DNA of 64,000 bases from Excoecaria cochinchinensis (taxonomy: Eukaryota; Streptophyta; Magnoliopsida; Malpighiales; Euphorbiaceae): NCBI GenBank assembly GCA_947683425.1, contig CANTUQ010000060.1, positions 1,116,001 through 1,180,000 of the forward strand. Direction: 5' to 3'. Shown piece after piece: positions 38,742 through 49,334 of the stretch. Every line of letters begins with the position of its first letter. Position 1 is the stretch's first letter. The notes below the pieces were generated by a model. It did not search any database, had not been told where the DNA came from, and saw only the letters and a program-made list of their open reading frames with translations. The position numbers and the translations under genes are program-made.

Positions 38742-41700
38742 TGTAACACCCCCATCGCCGTCCCCGTTGGAAGGACACCGACGAACGCGCTACACGACGC
38801 TCACATATACAGATATACACATGCACAATGCGGAAGCATACATTCATACATAACATGCATACGAAAATACGGATTAATTAAAAACTTACTTTACCTGCAG
38901 GCACGGGCTGATCATGCAATAACTTATGCACACGCAGGCACTAAGCAAAAGCATACACAAAGGCATACATATGACCATTCAACGGAAGCATAATCGAAGT
39001 AATAAAACAAAGGAATAACTAAACATAAGGACATACTAACTATTACATTCCCAAAAGAAAACTCAAGAACGAAACATAATAATTACATATACAATACTAC
39101 ATAATTACAAAAGCTGAAATACAGAAACTGAACCAAATACAGAACTTCTAACTCCTACGTGGCCGACCTTGCAGAAGCGCGACTCGATCAGAACCAAACC
39201 TGCCACCTGCACGGAAAGGAAATCCGTGCTAAGCGATAACGCTTAGTGGGGAGAACACACAAGAATATGGACGGCCATTCACAATGGTCGTCAAGGCAAA
39301 ACACATTCAGATGACAAATGCCGATATTCAAAACATATCACTAATCAGGCTGCACAATAAAAGCATTCAATCGATAACTCACAAACAGACCATAAACTCA
39401 TGTCCAGGATATACCAATACAGACATAATACAATATACGATACAAATATCATCATGCCGAACTACATACTATAACTCATGCATAAACCTACATGGGTATC
39501 AAATGATAGCATCTTACCATGCGGAGTCACAAGAGCTAAACACATGCATTAAATATCACTAATTACCCACGCCTGAACTGACAACCCAATCTTCATGTTA
39601 AGCATACACACTAGTCAAATATCCAAAGGATAACATTTAGAGCATCACAATACCGCTGCGCAACTCTAATATATATTAAGCATCATGCAGAACATTCGGA
39701 TAACAGAGACTGAAGGCATAACCACTTAGTATTACATTCATATCATCATCATGCAGAGAGTACAGTAATCATCACATACTTACCATCACAGCTGCTTCGG
39801 TTCACAAGCTAATATATTAACAAAACATGTTTAAGTCACATACATAAATTCTCTAGTCGCATCATAATCAAAGCATTCAGAAACTTATAACAAATCTCAT
39901 GACGAGTACGGATAATCATGTTAGATATAAAGTCATGCTTATTTAAAACAGACATACATTCTGAAGCCCATAGTCACTTTCATATACATATAAACTGATT
40001 CCTGAAATCCTTATCATAATCAAACGGATATCACATTCATATAGTTATTTCAGAATAATACCAACCAATAAAGCACCTGCTGACTCACAATAGTGGATAA
40101 CGAGTGTACTGAACTGATTAGTACCTTACGGGTACAAGTCGAAAACCACTTTATTTTGTCACAAAAGCATTTTACTGATGGGGGATCTTAACCCGATCCA
40201 AATTCATTAAAAAGGACCACGAGGATCCGTACTGAGGGGGGGTTCGCGAGGAACCATACGGGGGACCTGATCAGGGTCCAATACGTTCAAAGGGCGCTGC
40301 AGCTACTGAAAGACTCTATTAGGCATGCCTAACTATCCACTAGACTGACTCTCGCAGGTCATGCATAAAACAATTCACGTTTTGAATCGCATAATGCATA
40401 AATATGTAAATATCATGCATAAACCGGAGTACAATAGACATATAAATATGCTCATAAGGTCGGTCGTACATCATGCAATTCGCATTGCAAAACATATTAC
40501 AGTCCATACATTTTAACATTAAACAATATTCTAAAGCATGCCAAGAATCAGGTATAGAAACACTATCATACCAATGATTATCAAAACATAATCTTTAACA
40601 TGCATTAGGTGAAGATACTAAGCATAAACCATGCATAGTCCAAATTACAATTAACATAACACAATGAGCTCCAAGGCTAAAGCATAACAATGCATTCAGA
40701 CATTAATCATAATATTCAACTAAATATAGCATAGCATAATATCAATCATACCTCATTCAAGTCATATTCTGAAGCATGCAATAGGTCAATCAATCACATT
40801 TTATCACTACTCAAATTACTCGAGTATATCAAGAACACATATGTAATCATATTATGCCGATGATCAAAAACACATAATCTAAATCAGGAAATGATACAAT
40901 GCTCTTAAACATGGCATGTTATTCTAGATAAGAACCCGACCAAGGACAGGTATAACATAATGCTAAACACAACTAAAATAGGCTAACCAATCAGATAAGA
41001 TAGCACACAGTAGAGAAAAGAGTCATAAAAGCATTTGAAAGTCATTTCAAGAAAACTAGTCATGTGGGGAAACAAAGTAAAACAGAAAAGCCATACAGGA
41101 GCGTATAACAGTCTGACATAACTTATACAGAAGTAAAGACCCATACAGAAGAAATAGGAAATCCATTTTGGTTTAAAACTGGGCGAAATCGGAAAAAGGA
41201 GCTGAAGAGGAGTCGGTCACAAGTCGTGTCACGACTTGTGACTGACCTCACAGGAGGGTCACGCCGTGACCTAGTGTCACGTCTCGTGACCTGCTAGAGA
41301 GTCACGGGACGTGACTCTATGTCACGCCTGGCCTCACAAGAGTCACGCCGTGACTCTATGTCACGAGACGTGACTTCCCTCTCACAGAGAGAGGAGTCAC
41401 GCATTGCCCTTACCAGAGTCACGCCGTGACTCTAAGTCACGAGACGTGACTTCCCTCTCACAGAGAGAGGAGTCACGCTTCGCGACTGGAGTCACGCTTC
41501 ACGCTTTGCCAATCACAAGGGTCACGTCGTGACCCTAAGTCACGAGACGTGACTTTCCTCTCACAGAGAGAAGAGTCACGCTTCGCAACTGGGAGTCACG
41601 CTGCCCTTCACATGAGTCACGTCGTGACTCTAAGTCACGCGACGTGACTCACTTCTCACAGGAACTGGAAATTCTACAGAGACGCGATTTTCCATTTCCA

Positions 41701-42806
41701 GGTTACCCAGAATTCCAAGAACTTGATAAATTCATTTTCAATCTCATTCAAAACACCACCAAACTCATCTTACCTTTCAATCGATGTCCCAACCAGCATA
41801 AACAAGACAATTGCAACTTAATTCAACAATCAAATCAACTAATACCATGCATAAACAGATTTCATCCATTAAAGAACATAAACCCTAAAAATACAGTAAT
41901 TTCAAAACCCAAAGCTCAGTAACTTCAATTCAATCCCCAACATGCATTACTAACATATTTACTCACTTAATCATGCATATTCTCATGCCAAAACACATCA
42001 ACTTCCAGAAATTAAGCAAAGCAAACCCATTTACAATCCTAGTGAGAAATATGGCAGAGACAAGAACACAGAAGCTCTTCAACCATTACATGCATCCAAA
42101 AATATTCCCAAACCTGGAAATGACGATCCAATAATCAGGCTTCCAGCTTCAAAATCAAACCTCTCTCTTTTCCCTGCCTTTAATCTTCTTCTTATCATGC
42201 AAAGCTTGCACAAACAAAATCCACAGTTACACTTCAAAACCCTAACTCAACCAAAACAGGAGAAAGAAGAAGAAGAAGAAGAAGAACAGAAGAAGAACAT
42301 CACGTTAAACTCCCACATACCTCTTCAAAGCAAAGCACAACCCAAGCCAAGCACAACTCCAAGCCAAAGCCAAAGAGGAAGAAAGGAAAAGCAAGGAAGG
42401 GAGAAGAGAAGAAGAAGGGAAAGCGTGAGAGGAGGGGGACGGGAATGCAATCTGTGTTCCCTCTCTCTTCCACTTTCTTTTCTTCTTTTCCCCATTCACT
42501 GCCCACCTAACAGTCCACTTGGCAACATCCTATTGGACCCCAAACTCCACTTAGCATTCCAAATCAAAGTACCATACCCTCATATGCACCCAAACCTTTC
42601 CTTAAAAAAATATCTTGTCTTAATGCTCTTTAGTCCTTAGACAAATTACACTTTACCCACTTACACATATCTTTATTTACCAACTTAATTATCTTATCAA
42701 TTAGGTCCTTAACACTCCAAATTTCTCAAACACAAATTTACTGAAATACCCTTCCGATCCCGACTTAGCATGCACATTCTGACCAGGGCCATTTTGGGGT
42801 GTGACA
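38742..42806. mobile_element. Nested solo LTR, 4.07 kb, Del/Tekay-like
   Basis: Starts TGTAACACCCC and ends GGGGTGTGACA, that is, TG...CA with matching inverted termini, flanked by the 5-bp duplication CTACC (38737-38741 and 42807-42811). No gag or pol similarity, primer site or second LTR lies inside, so it is best read as one long LTR left after recombination between two LTRs. Long LTRs with TGTAACACCCC-type ends are typical of Del/Tekay chromoviruses. It contains a dense GTCACG palindrome array (41200-41660). Orientation is not settled; short frames within it are not credible genes. Confidence 0.82.
41200..41660. repeat. GTCACG/CGTGAC palindromic tandem array
   Basis: Copies of a motif such as GAGTCACGCCGTGACTC followed by GTCACGAGACGTGAC recur from about 41256, with longer units beginning near 41339, 41415, 41518 and 41613 (75-105 bp apart). 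Units share the block CTCTCACAGAGAGAGGAGTCACGC. Each contains self-complementary arms able to form hairpins. Confidence 0.9.
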
Positions 42807-43372
42807 CTACCACCTCGGCGTCCTTTTCGGTACTCTTCCGCTCTGCCTCAGCTTTGTTTTTCTCCAACTCATCTAGTTCAGCCTGCAGATCCGCCACTTT
42901 TTTTTAAAGTTCGGATACTTCATTCAAGGCTTCGGTAGCCTTATCCTCAGCTTCCTGGGCTCTTTGTTCGGCATCTTGCAGCTTACTCTCAGCAACATTC
43001 GCCCTGAGATGCTGCCCGGCAACTGACCGTGCCTCTCGGTTGCACATCATTATTAAATTATTCATTTTGGCGATCACGGCACCGCTCAAGATGGAAGCCT
43101 GTATAGAACGCAAACATTAGTCAAGGGTTATGGCACTCACTACTCAATAAACAGGGGAGACCTCGGCGGTGTATACCTGCACTTGATGCCTTTTAAGGGC
43201 TTCACCCAGTTCGTCAGCTTTCCAGCGCAGCAAGGGGTTGATGCTTTTTGGGACGCAGGATAGCTGGTGTATGAAGTTGCAGAAAACAGGGTTTTCTTTT
43301 GAGGAGTTTCTCCCCTCCTCCCTCCATATATCGCATATCTCTTCGGCGAAAGCCCTCATATCTCTCTTCATT

Positions 43373-43462
43373 GGTCGGGGATTTGACGACCCAGCCGCGT
43401 CACAAAATACCGGAGAGGGTCGGGGATTTGACGACCCAGCTTCATCACCAAATACCGGAGAG
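43373..43462 (-). repeat. 45-bp in-frame tandem duplication in the antisense gene
   Basis: Units 43373-43417 and 43418-43462 are near-identical; on the minus strand they encode two 15-residue copies of an SPVF-D-AGSSNPRP-type peptide. Confidence 0.9.
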
Positions 43463-44763
43463 TGTGGCCCGGGAGGGGTCCGCAAATCAACTTGGGGAAT
43501 CATCGTGGGTGGAGTCCGAGGCAAGGGGTCTTCAGATGCAGCAGCGGGATCAAAGCTGTTGTGTTGGTCGGGCTCGGTAGCATTGCGTTCCGAGGCCTCA
43601 GGTGGAACCTCTTGAGTAGGCTCGGTTGGGGTAGACTTTTCTATTTTCTTTTGCCTCTTTGCTCTCATCATCTCTACCACGCTCGGCTTCTCAGTGCGCT
43701 TCATTTCTGCAAAAAACCAAACAATGAGAAAATATTAGAACAGGGGAATTAATATCAGAATATACCTCGTCGTCGTGGCCGAAATGATGTGGTTCGGCTT
43801 GATCCGAGCGTCAGTTGGTCTCTAATGTTGATCTTGTCTTGTGCTAGCACTCTCCATCGGGCCAAGGTTTCTTCCTCCTGGTCGGTAAGCAGGATCGGCT
43901 CATCATTTTTATTGACATACCGACCCCATGTTGTTTGCAACTTGAACTTTTTATCGCTCTCAATTATGAAAAAGCGGTTCTTCCAGTTTTTTAGGGACTC
44001 CGGGTTGCCGTGGAAAACCCCATAACCAGCCCAGGCTTGCACATAATTATGATCCTCAGTTGACACACGAAGACCGACCACATGGGTAACTCGGAAGAGC
44101 CTCACTGTCAAATGTATCTCGTTCTCCGCCGCCCACATTTGTAAAGCGGAGATCGTGTGCCAAGCGTTCGGATGAATTTGGCCCATGGTCAACCCGTAGT
44201 GGTTCATCAGCTCGGTCTCAAAGGTCATTGGAGGGAGGCTCATGCCGGCCTTGAAGCCAGCCTCGTACACTATTATCTTTTTCTGGCCGTTATATGTAGC
44301 GTTAGCGCGGACGTGAGCTCCGGGTGCTCGGACATTATAGTTCTCCGGAATCCCAAGTCTCTTTTGCAATTCCACCAGTTCATTGCTTCTTATAACCGAG
44401 CTAATGCTCCCAACTCGAGGATTCCTTCTCGGTTCCTTCCTCTTCGATGGCCCTGGTTGACTAGTACCAGGAAGATCGGGTATATCTTCGTGCTCAAGGC
44501 ACTCTTCTACTCTCAATCTCTCTGGTGAGCTCTCAGAATCACTCATTCTTAAAATGAAAAGAGAAGGAAAGCAAGGTACAAACCTGTAGTGAGGAAGATC
44601 TGGGCGAAGCTTTGAGCAAAATAAGGGGACTCGAGACAATGGGGGAAGAGTATACGCAAGTCAGAAAGGGGATTGCTGCAAACTGAGGAGAGGAAGAAGA
44701 GAAACGCAAGAAGCAGTGAAGTCTCCAGAGAAAATGAAAGTGAGACTGAGGAGGATGGATGGG

Positions 44764-44771
44764 TATTTATA
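44764..44771 (-). promoter_or_regulatory. TATA box upstream of the antisense gene
   Basis: On the minus strand the bases read TATAAATA within CCTATAAATACCC, about 220 bp upstream of the ATG at 44546. It is followed by a CT-rich leader, as in plant class II promoters. It lies outside the LTR, so the antisense gene appears to have its own promoter. Confidence 0.65.
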
Positions 44772-45028
44772 GGAAGAGGGAACCACTTAAGAGGGAACAG
44801 GTGGCAAGTTTTGATTGGATTGGTTGGTAGCCATAATTGCTTGCACGGCAACCGAAGAGGCGCCATCATTATAGCACCTAACATAGCCGTTGAAGCACAG
44901 CCAGCGAGGAGACTACCCACGCTTTCTGGGGGGGTCACGCGCACAGCTGGCATCAGTGGGAGAGGTTGAAACACACGCTCTGCCTTTAATGGTCAAGCAC
45001 ACGTCTCCATGACATGAATGTCATCACC

Positions 45029-45039
45029 AGGAGGGGGAC
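45029..45039 (+). other. Polypurine tract of the Tat element
   Basis: AGGAGGGGGA lies three or four bases before the 3' LTR, where plus-strand DNA synthesis is primed. Confidence 0.75.
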
Positions 45040-45042
45040 TTA

Positions 45043-45551
45043 TGATAACCGGACTCTTCGAGTGATAGTCCGGTGTGTGCACTTAACCGGCCACGAGTCA
45101 TGTGTCGAACTTGTGTGGCAAGTGTTCGGTAGCATTAGTCCGGACAATGGGAATAACTGGTGTGCGGTCTTGTGGACAGTTCGGTATTAGGTTATGGAGA
45201 GCCATCATCAGCGAATATTTCCCCAGATATTGTGCAGATCCTGATCTTACAATGATGGAAAGTGTCAAGGATCACTCAAATAATCTTCACAAATTAGGAA
45301 TCAAGCATCAATCAAGAGATTGAGGTGATTCTCTCCTATTCAAGAGATTATTTCCTATTTGTCATAGCTCTATATAAAGGAAATCATCAGGTACATTGAG
45401 CTCTCTCTAAATTCTCATACAAGAAAACTTTTACTTGGTCAATTAACTAACTTGATCGTCAGAGTCTCCCCTGTCGGAACACCCGACGGTTTTGTGGTTC
45501 TTTTCAGGTGACTCGAGCGAAGGACAACCGGAAGATTTCACTTTGTTATCA
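45043..45551 (+). repeat. 3' LTR of the Tat element
   Basis: Same length and ends as the 5' LTR; 14 mismatches over 509 bases by hand alignment, no indels. Confidence 0.93.
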
Positions 45552-45556
45552 TTAAC

Positions 45557-47017
45557 CATTAGAGAGTCTAACTCATGATGATGAGACTCGAAATTGGACC
45601 AGTCAAAAGAACTGAGTTAGGCGGATTTATGTCTGTTCAGTCTCATATTAGTTTCCTGTAGGATCATTTCGGATCAATTCAGTGAGTACTCGGATCAAAT
45701 TTATAATTATTTTTTATATTATAAAAGAAATTTTAAATTATTAAGTCTAATTTTAATTTCATTTTTTATTTTTAATGTCCATTATATATTTTTTAAAAAA
45801 ATATTAAATTTTGAACCAATAAAAATAATTGTGTAAAACAAATTGACTGAATTAAAAGTGTATAAATGAAAAAAGAAAAAAATTATTAGCATCAATACTA
45901 AAAATAATTCTTTTTACATACATAGTATGCATGCATTCATGCATAAATACATTCATGCATATATTCATATGTGTATGTATATATGCATGCATACATACAC
46001 AAAATACACATACATATATGCATGCATGTATGTATACAAATACATATATATATATATACACGCGCGCGCACGTGTAGGTACCTTTATGTATGTACCTATA
46101 TACATACATAAACACATACATATAAGTATGTGTGTATGTATACATACATATAAGTATGTGTGTATGTACATATACACATATATGTATGTATACATATACA
46201 TATAAGTATGTAAGTATGTATGTCTACATACGTACACACATAGATATGTATGTATAGACATATATGTATGTACATACCCAAAACGACTTATTTTCACAAA
46301 ATTATTTATATATTAACAAAATGAAATAACATATGCAAAATTACGATTTAAAAAAAATAAATTAATTGTAAGAATTGAAAAAATTAAAATAAAATTTTAT
46401 TGTGTCATTCGAGTTTCATTATAATCCGACCCATTCGGATCAATTTCGAATTGACCCATTCAAATTTTGGGTTAGGTTTGATCCTTAATTTTGCGGGACG
46501 GATTTGGATTAAAATTTACATGTCTACTCGACATACTTGAGTAAAATTTATTAAATGAGTCGAAATATTAATATTAGATGATGGCTAATAACAGTTGATT
46601 ATTAATAATGGAGACTTATAAGTTACAATTTAGATTTTAAATGTTAGTAACACTTAGATAGTTCAGATCAAAATTCAAGCTTCAGATTAATGAGCATGTG
46701 ATTTGGTTATCAATATATATAAACTAAAACATATGTTTAGTTATTTACATTTCTAAAATGAAAATGGATATTCTTAATAATAAGTTGTATTTTTTAAAAA
46801 GTTTTAATAAATAAAGAGACATCAAAATTTGAGTACATAATTCATATAAATACTTAAATTTTAATAATAATCTATTAAGTATCTATATTTATCAATTTGC
46901 AAATAATAAAAACAAATTCAAATTATTTTTAGAAAATTTAAGCAAGCGACACTTAGCATGTTAATATGACATTTGAATGATGGTAATAAGAACTTGTATT
47001 TCACATTCATAATAAAC
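45557..47017. other. AT-rich intergenic sequence with tetranucleotide repeats
   Basis: No gene is visible. Around 46380-46526 the sequence (TTCGGATCAATTTCG..., ending ACATGTCTA) looks like the end of another hAT-type element, with reverse-complement terminus TAGACATGTAAA, but no matching left end or duplication was found. Confidence 0.45.
45930..46275. repeat. Imperfect (CATA/TATG)n repeat with (CG/TA) runs
   Basis: A long low-complexity tract of CATACATATA/TATGTATG words with a short CGCGCGCG run near 46062. Open frames in all directions here are an artefact of the 4-base period. Confidence 0.9.
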
Positions 47018-47026
47018 TTAGCAAAA

Positions 47027-47474
47027 GGCCAAAAGTATATTTTTGCCCCTATCGTTTGTCAAAATGGGCAAATTTATCCCCTACGTTTATTTTTGGGCAA
47101 ATTTGTCTTTAACGTTTGTAAAATGGTAGATTTTTGTCCCGCCGTCAGCGGTCAACTAACGTATTAACAGTCAAAATTACCGGTAATTGACGGTAAGAGC
47201 AAAAATCTCCCATTTTACAAACGTTATAGGCAAATTTGCACGTTTGAAAAAACGTAATGGACAAAAATGCACATTTGGCACCAAAATGTTTAATTCAAGT
47301 GTCCAATAAATACATGACACGTGTGCTATTAACGGTCAAAATTAATGGTAATTGAGGGTAAGAGCAAAAATTTCTCATTTTACAAACGTTAGAGACAAAT
47401 TTGCTCCAAAATAAACGTTGGGAGCAAATTTGTCCATTTTGACAAATGATAGGAGTAAAAATGTACCTTTAGCC
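47027..47474. mobile_element. Fold-back Mutator-like MITE, 448 bp, with 9-bp duplication
   Basis: The left arm begins GGCCAAAAGTATATTTTTGC and the reverse complement of the right begins GGCTAAAGGTACATTTTTAC; similarity between the arms extends for about 150 bp. Flanks are TTAGCAAAA (47018-47026) and TTAACAAAA (47475-47483), a 9-bp duplication with one mismatch, which fits Mutator-like elements. A 70-bp block with GGTAATTGACGGTAAGAGC occurs twice in direct orientation in the interior (about 47173 and 47336). Confidence 0.82.
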
Positions 47475-47483
47475 TTAACAAAA

Positions 47484-49334
47484 ATTGAAAACATAACGAT
47501 TGACTTTTTTTGTTGATTTTGATGAGTTTTTATTGATTTTAATATTGTATAATGTCACATCAACATAATTAAGTCAATTTAAATGTTACATATTTTAATT
47601 TTTCAAAAATATTATGAATTTGTATTTATTTTTTTTAAGAAAAATAAATATATTTATTATTTACAAAATTAATTGATGGAGTCTGAATATGTCCATTATT
47701 CCCGATATAGATCCGAATCTATATAAATATAAAAATTATCCTGAAATGAAAAATATGCATATAAAAAAAAATTATACAGATATAGAAAGAGTTTCACATC
47801 ATATTCTTTAATTAATGATTTTTTTTAATTAAAATTATTTGAAAAGGGTAATTTCCCTTCTCAAATTTATTCTCCTTTTTATTGCTCATTAAAAGGGTTA
47901 ACTCACTTATTTCTCCATTAATTTTCAATAATATCTTCCTTTCTATTTTAGAGAAAAGATCTATATAAATACGGCTCAGTTTGTTCCGTAAATAGAGATA
48001 GAAAAACTTTCTCTATACCGAAACTCTGCCGAATTTTTCTTTCGTTCTTTTGACTTTAAGTGGCATTTAGACTATGGTATAATTGTTGTTATCCCGCACG
48101 TGGGTAAGAGTCGGACTAGTGACGTATAAAGAATTTTTTTATACGCTTCCGCTAAAATTTCAACGCTACAATAGGTACGTAGTATATTTGTGTTTATGTT
48201 ATCTGTATGCATATGTGTATGTATTTTTCCTAATATTAATAAATACATATACTCAATAAGTTACCGTTAAAGTTTAAGATGTGTTAAATAAACTATGAAA
48301 TTAAATTGAGTGTATTTATATATGTTATTAAGCATTTTTAAAAATACAACAAAACTAAATTTTTTATTTTCTTTTTTGTCATATGACACTAACTTCGTCT
48401 ATGAAATAAATATTAGAAAATATAGAAATGTCGTCATTGGTAAGATTAAACTCTCACTTGATAATTAAAAAAACAAATAAATAAATAAAAGCATTTCTTA
48501 GTTATAGTTTACAAATTACAGGCAAATCGATTGGAATTTATAAACTCAATATGAGTCGATTGCAATTCTTTTTCTTTTTTTCTTTTTTTATGGATATCGT
48601 CTAATTGAATAAATCCAATGATCCTGTGATACAAAAATCTTGCCACTTTTAAAAGAAACATGAAAGAACAGGGTCTAAAAATGACTAATAAATTTCAGTG
48701 GTAAAGCTAATCTTAATGTGCTGGGAGGCTTGAGATTCGAGTTTCCAGTCTTCTTTTTTTAAAAATAAATAAATAAAGTTACACTAAACATGTATTACAT
48801 CTAAAAGGAAACATGTAATGGGAGATGAAAGACATTGATAATGAACAATCAATAAAATACATCTACATTATAACTTTCAGGATTTGTATAGTCCAAAAAA
48901 ATATTCATAATGAACAACGAATAAAATACAGCAACCTTCATTAACACTCGATGCTAGTAGAATTTTGATCTAATGATCTTCATCTTGAGAAGGAAAATAA
49001 GGAATCGAATCAATAGGGCAGAGTTTTTGTTTTTCTTTGGCTTTTTCTCTTGCATTCTATTTGTAAACACAAGCTCTGAAGAATTGTGAAGCAAATGTAC
49101 ATATGATATTGAAACTATAAAGGTTTTTTGAGGTGAAAGCTACAATCTGTGTACTGGTATGTGGTGGACAACTACGCAGGGATATGCAGATTATGGAAGT
49201 TTGGTTTTAAGGGCAAAATTACCCTGTCTCGTATAGCTTTCCAAAAGACTATCAAGCTTTGCTGTGTATCCTACTTTATTAACTTCAAGATCCGATCAGT
49301 AGCAGTAATATGTTTGCATCTGTTTATAAGCTCT
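47484..49334. other. Intergenic sequence with retroelement-like fragments
   Basis: About 1.85 kb without a gene. 47950-48180 contains a TATAAATA-like box, a CT-rich stretch and a sharp non-AT-rich end, resembling part of a copia LTR, but borders are not defined. 48695-48770 has tRNA-like A- and B-box words (GTGGTAAAGC, GAGATTCGAGTTTCC) followed by T runs and could be a SINE fragment. Both are weak. The distal part holds the 3' untranslated region of the exostosin-type gene. Confidence 0.35.

Larger units (their letters stand above)
38573..44546 (-). pseudogene. Antisense spliced gene of the Tat element (putative gypsy-type transposon domain)
   Basis: The likely start is the ATG at 44546. Exon 1 (43766-44546) encodes a charged N-terminus and a domain ending in FRVTHVVGL...GVFHG...WKNRFFIIE, which resembles the plant 'putative gypsy type transposon' family (PF04195, from memory). 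Exon 2 (43177-43706) is proline-rich with a 15-residue duplication; exon 3 starts at 43098 and is an Ala/Glu/Lys-rich coiled coil. Both introns are GT-AG and keep phase. A TAA lies in frame at 42904-42906. A solo LTR (38742-42806) interrupts exon 3, and the last 56 or so codons resume in the same frame at 38741 and end at 38573-38575. Function of this antisense protein is unknown; it is non-functional here. Confidence 0.8.
32099..45551 (+). mobile_element. Ty3/gypsy LTR retrotransposon, Tat lineage, 13.5 kb including a nested insertion
   Basis: Two 509-bp LTRs (32099-32607 and 45043-45551) begin TGATAAC and end GTTATCA, flanked by a perfect 5-bp duplication TTAAC (32094-32098 and 45552-45556). 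Between them are gag, protease, reverse transcriptase, RNase H, a second archaeal-type RNase H and integrase, in gypsy order. The second RNase H and an antisense gene between pol and the 3' LTR are traits of the Tat group. The LTRs differ at 14 of 509 positions by hand count (12 transitions, 2 transversions). The copy is inactive: stops interrupt gag and pol and a solo LTR is nested in the antisense gene. Without the nested insertion it would be about 9.4 kb. Confidence 0.93.

Noticed and set aside
41200..41660. CRISPR-like array
   Set aside because: The repeats are palindromic and of uneven spacing, without unique spacers, in a plant LTR; CRISPR does not occur in plant nuclear genomes.
44549..44974. 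141-codon minus-strand frame upstream of the antisense gene
   Set aside because: It overlaps the TATA box and leader of the antisense gene and has no recognisable domain.
45852..46297. Several Tyr/His/Ile-rich frames on both strands
   Set aside because: They come from a CATA/TATG repeat that is open in many frames.
47675..48175. Copia solo LTR
   Set aside because: TATA-like and CT-rich features are present, but no matching ends or 5-bp duplication could be found.
48695..48770. tRNA gene or SINE head
   Set aside because: It has A- and B-box-like words but no cloverleaf and no clear tail or duplication, so it is mentioned only as a weak fragment.
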